DNA of 64,000 nt from Sebastes aleutianus (Eukaryota > Chordata > Actinopteri > Perciformes > Sebastidae). Each line of letters begins with the position of its first letter. Positions within the stretch are counted from its first letter, which is position 1. Both the position numbers and the translations under genes were made by a program. Shown piece after piece: positions 63,971 to 64,000 of the stretch. Location of the stretch: the NCBI GenBank assembly GCA_916700875.1, contig CAKAKS010000032.1, positions 7,255,001 through 7,319,000 of the forward strand, given 5' to 3'. Below the pieces are notes generated by a model. The model saw nothing but the letters and a program-made list of their open reading frames with translations, was not told the DNA's origin and searched no databases.

Positions 63971-64000
63971 GTGTGAGGCCTGAAAAGGCAAACACATGCA

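Overview
The window is vertebrate nuclear DNA, most likely from a ray-finned fish. Its genes have long introns with GT-AG splice sites. Introns and spacers are filled with teleost-type short DNA transposons, LINE and SINE pieces and microsatellites. There is no bacterial-style gene packing, no CRISPR array and no RNA gene I can support.

Two protein-coding genes are complete. (1) clip4 runs on the minus strand from a 5'-untranslated first exon near 49.7-49.83 kb to a stop codon at 4124. I could place 16 coding exons whose phases all agree, giving 751 codons (750 residues). The protein has a short N-terminal region, ankyrin repeats, three CAP-Gly microtubule-binding domains and two Ser/Arg-rich linkers. 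(2) slc66a3 (formerly pqlc3) runs on the plus strand from 54177 to 62024 in seven exons, giving 206 residues. It is a PQ-loop membrane protein. The two genes point away from each other with about 4.3 kb between their 5' ends.

A third gene is seen only as its last coding exon, on the minus strand at 52405-52587. It matches the C-terminus of C2orf50/CIMIP5, a ciliary microtubule inner protein. In human this gene is a neighbour of SLC66A3, which supports the call. Its upstream exons were not found.

Layout: 1-3.7 kb is spacer downstream of clip4, with a half-THAP-domain exon at 1510-1601 and two transposon copies. 3.7-49.8 kb is clip4. 49.85-50.7 kb is a local duplication beside the clip4 promoter. 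52.1-53.35 kb holds a SINE, the cimip5 exon and a MITE. 54-62.45 kb is slc66a3. 63.07-63.97 kb is a foldback element.

The most notable content outside the genes is the repeat landscape. There are at least five related hAT-like short elements with readable 8-bp target duplications. There are many unrelated families whose ends all carry TTAA. At least three cases of one element inserted in another are visible, along with two long foldback elements and relics of a RecQ-like helicase, a Tc1 transposase and a CR1/L2-type LINE. I found nothing that amounts to a new multi-gene system. All exon coordinates were read by eye and no database search was run.
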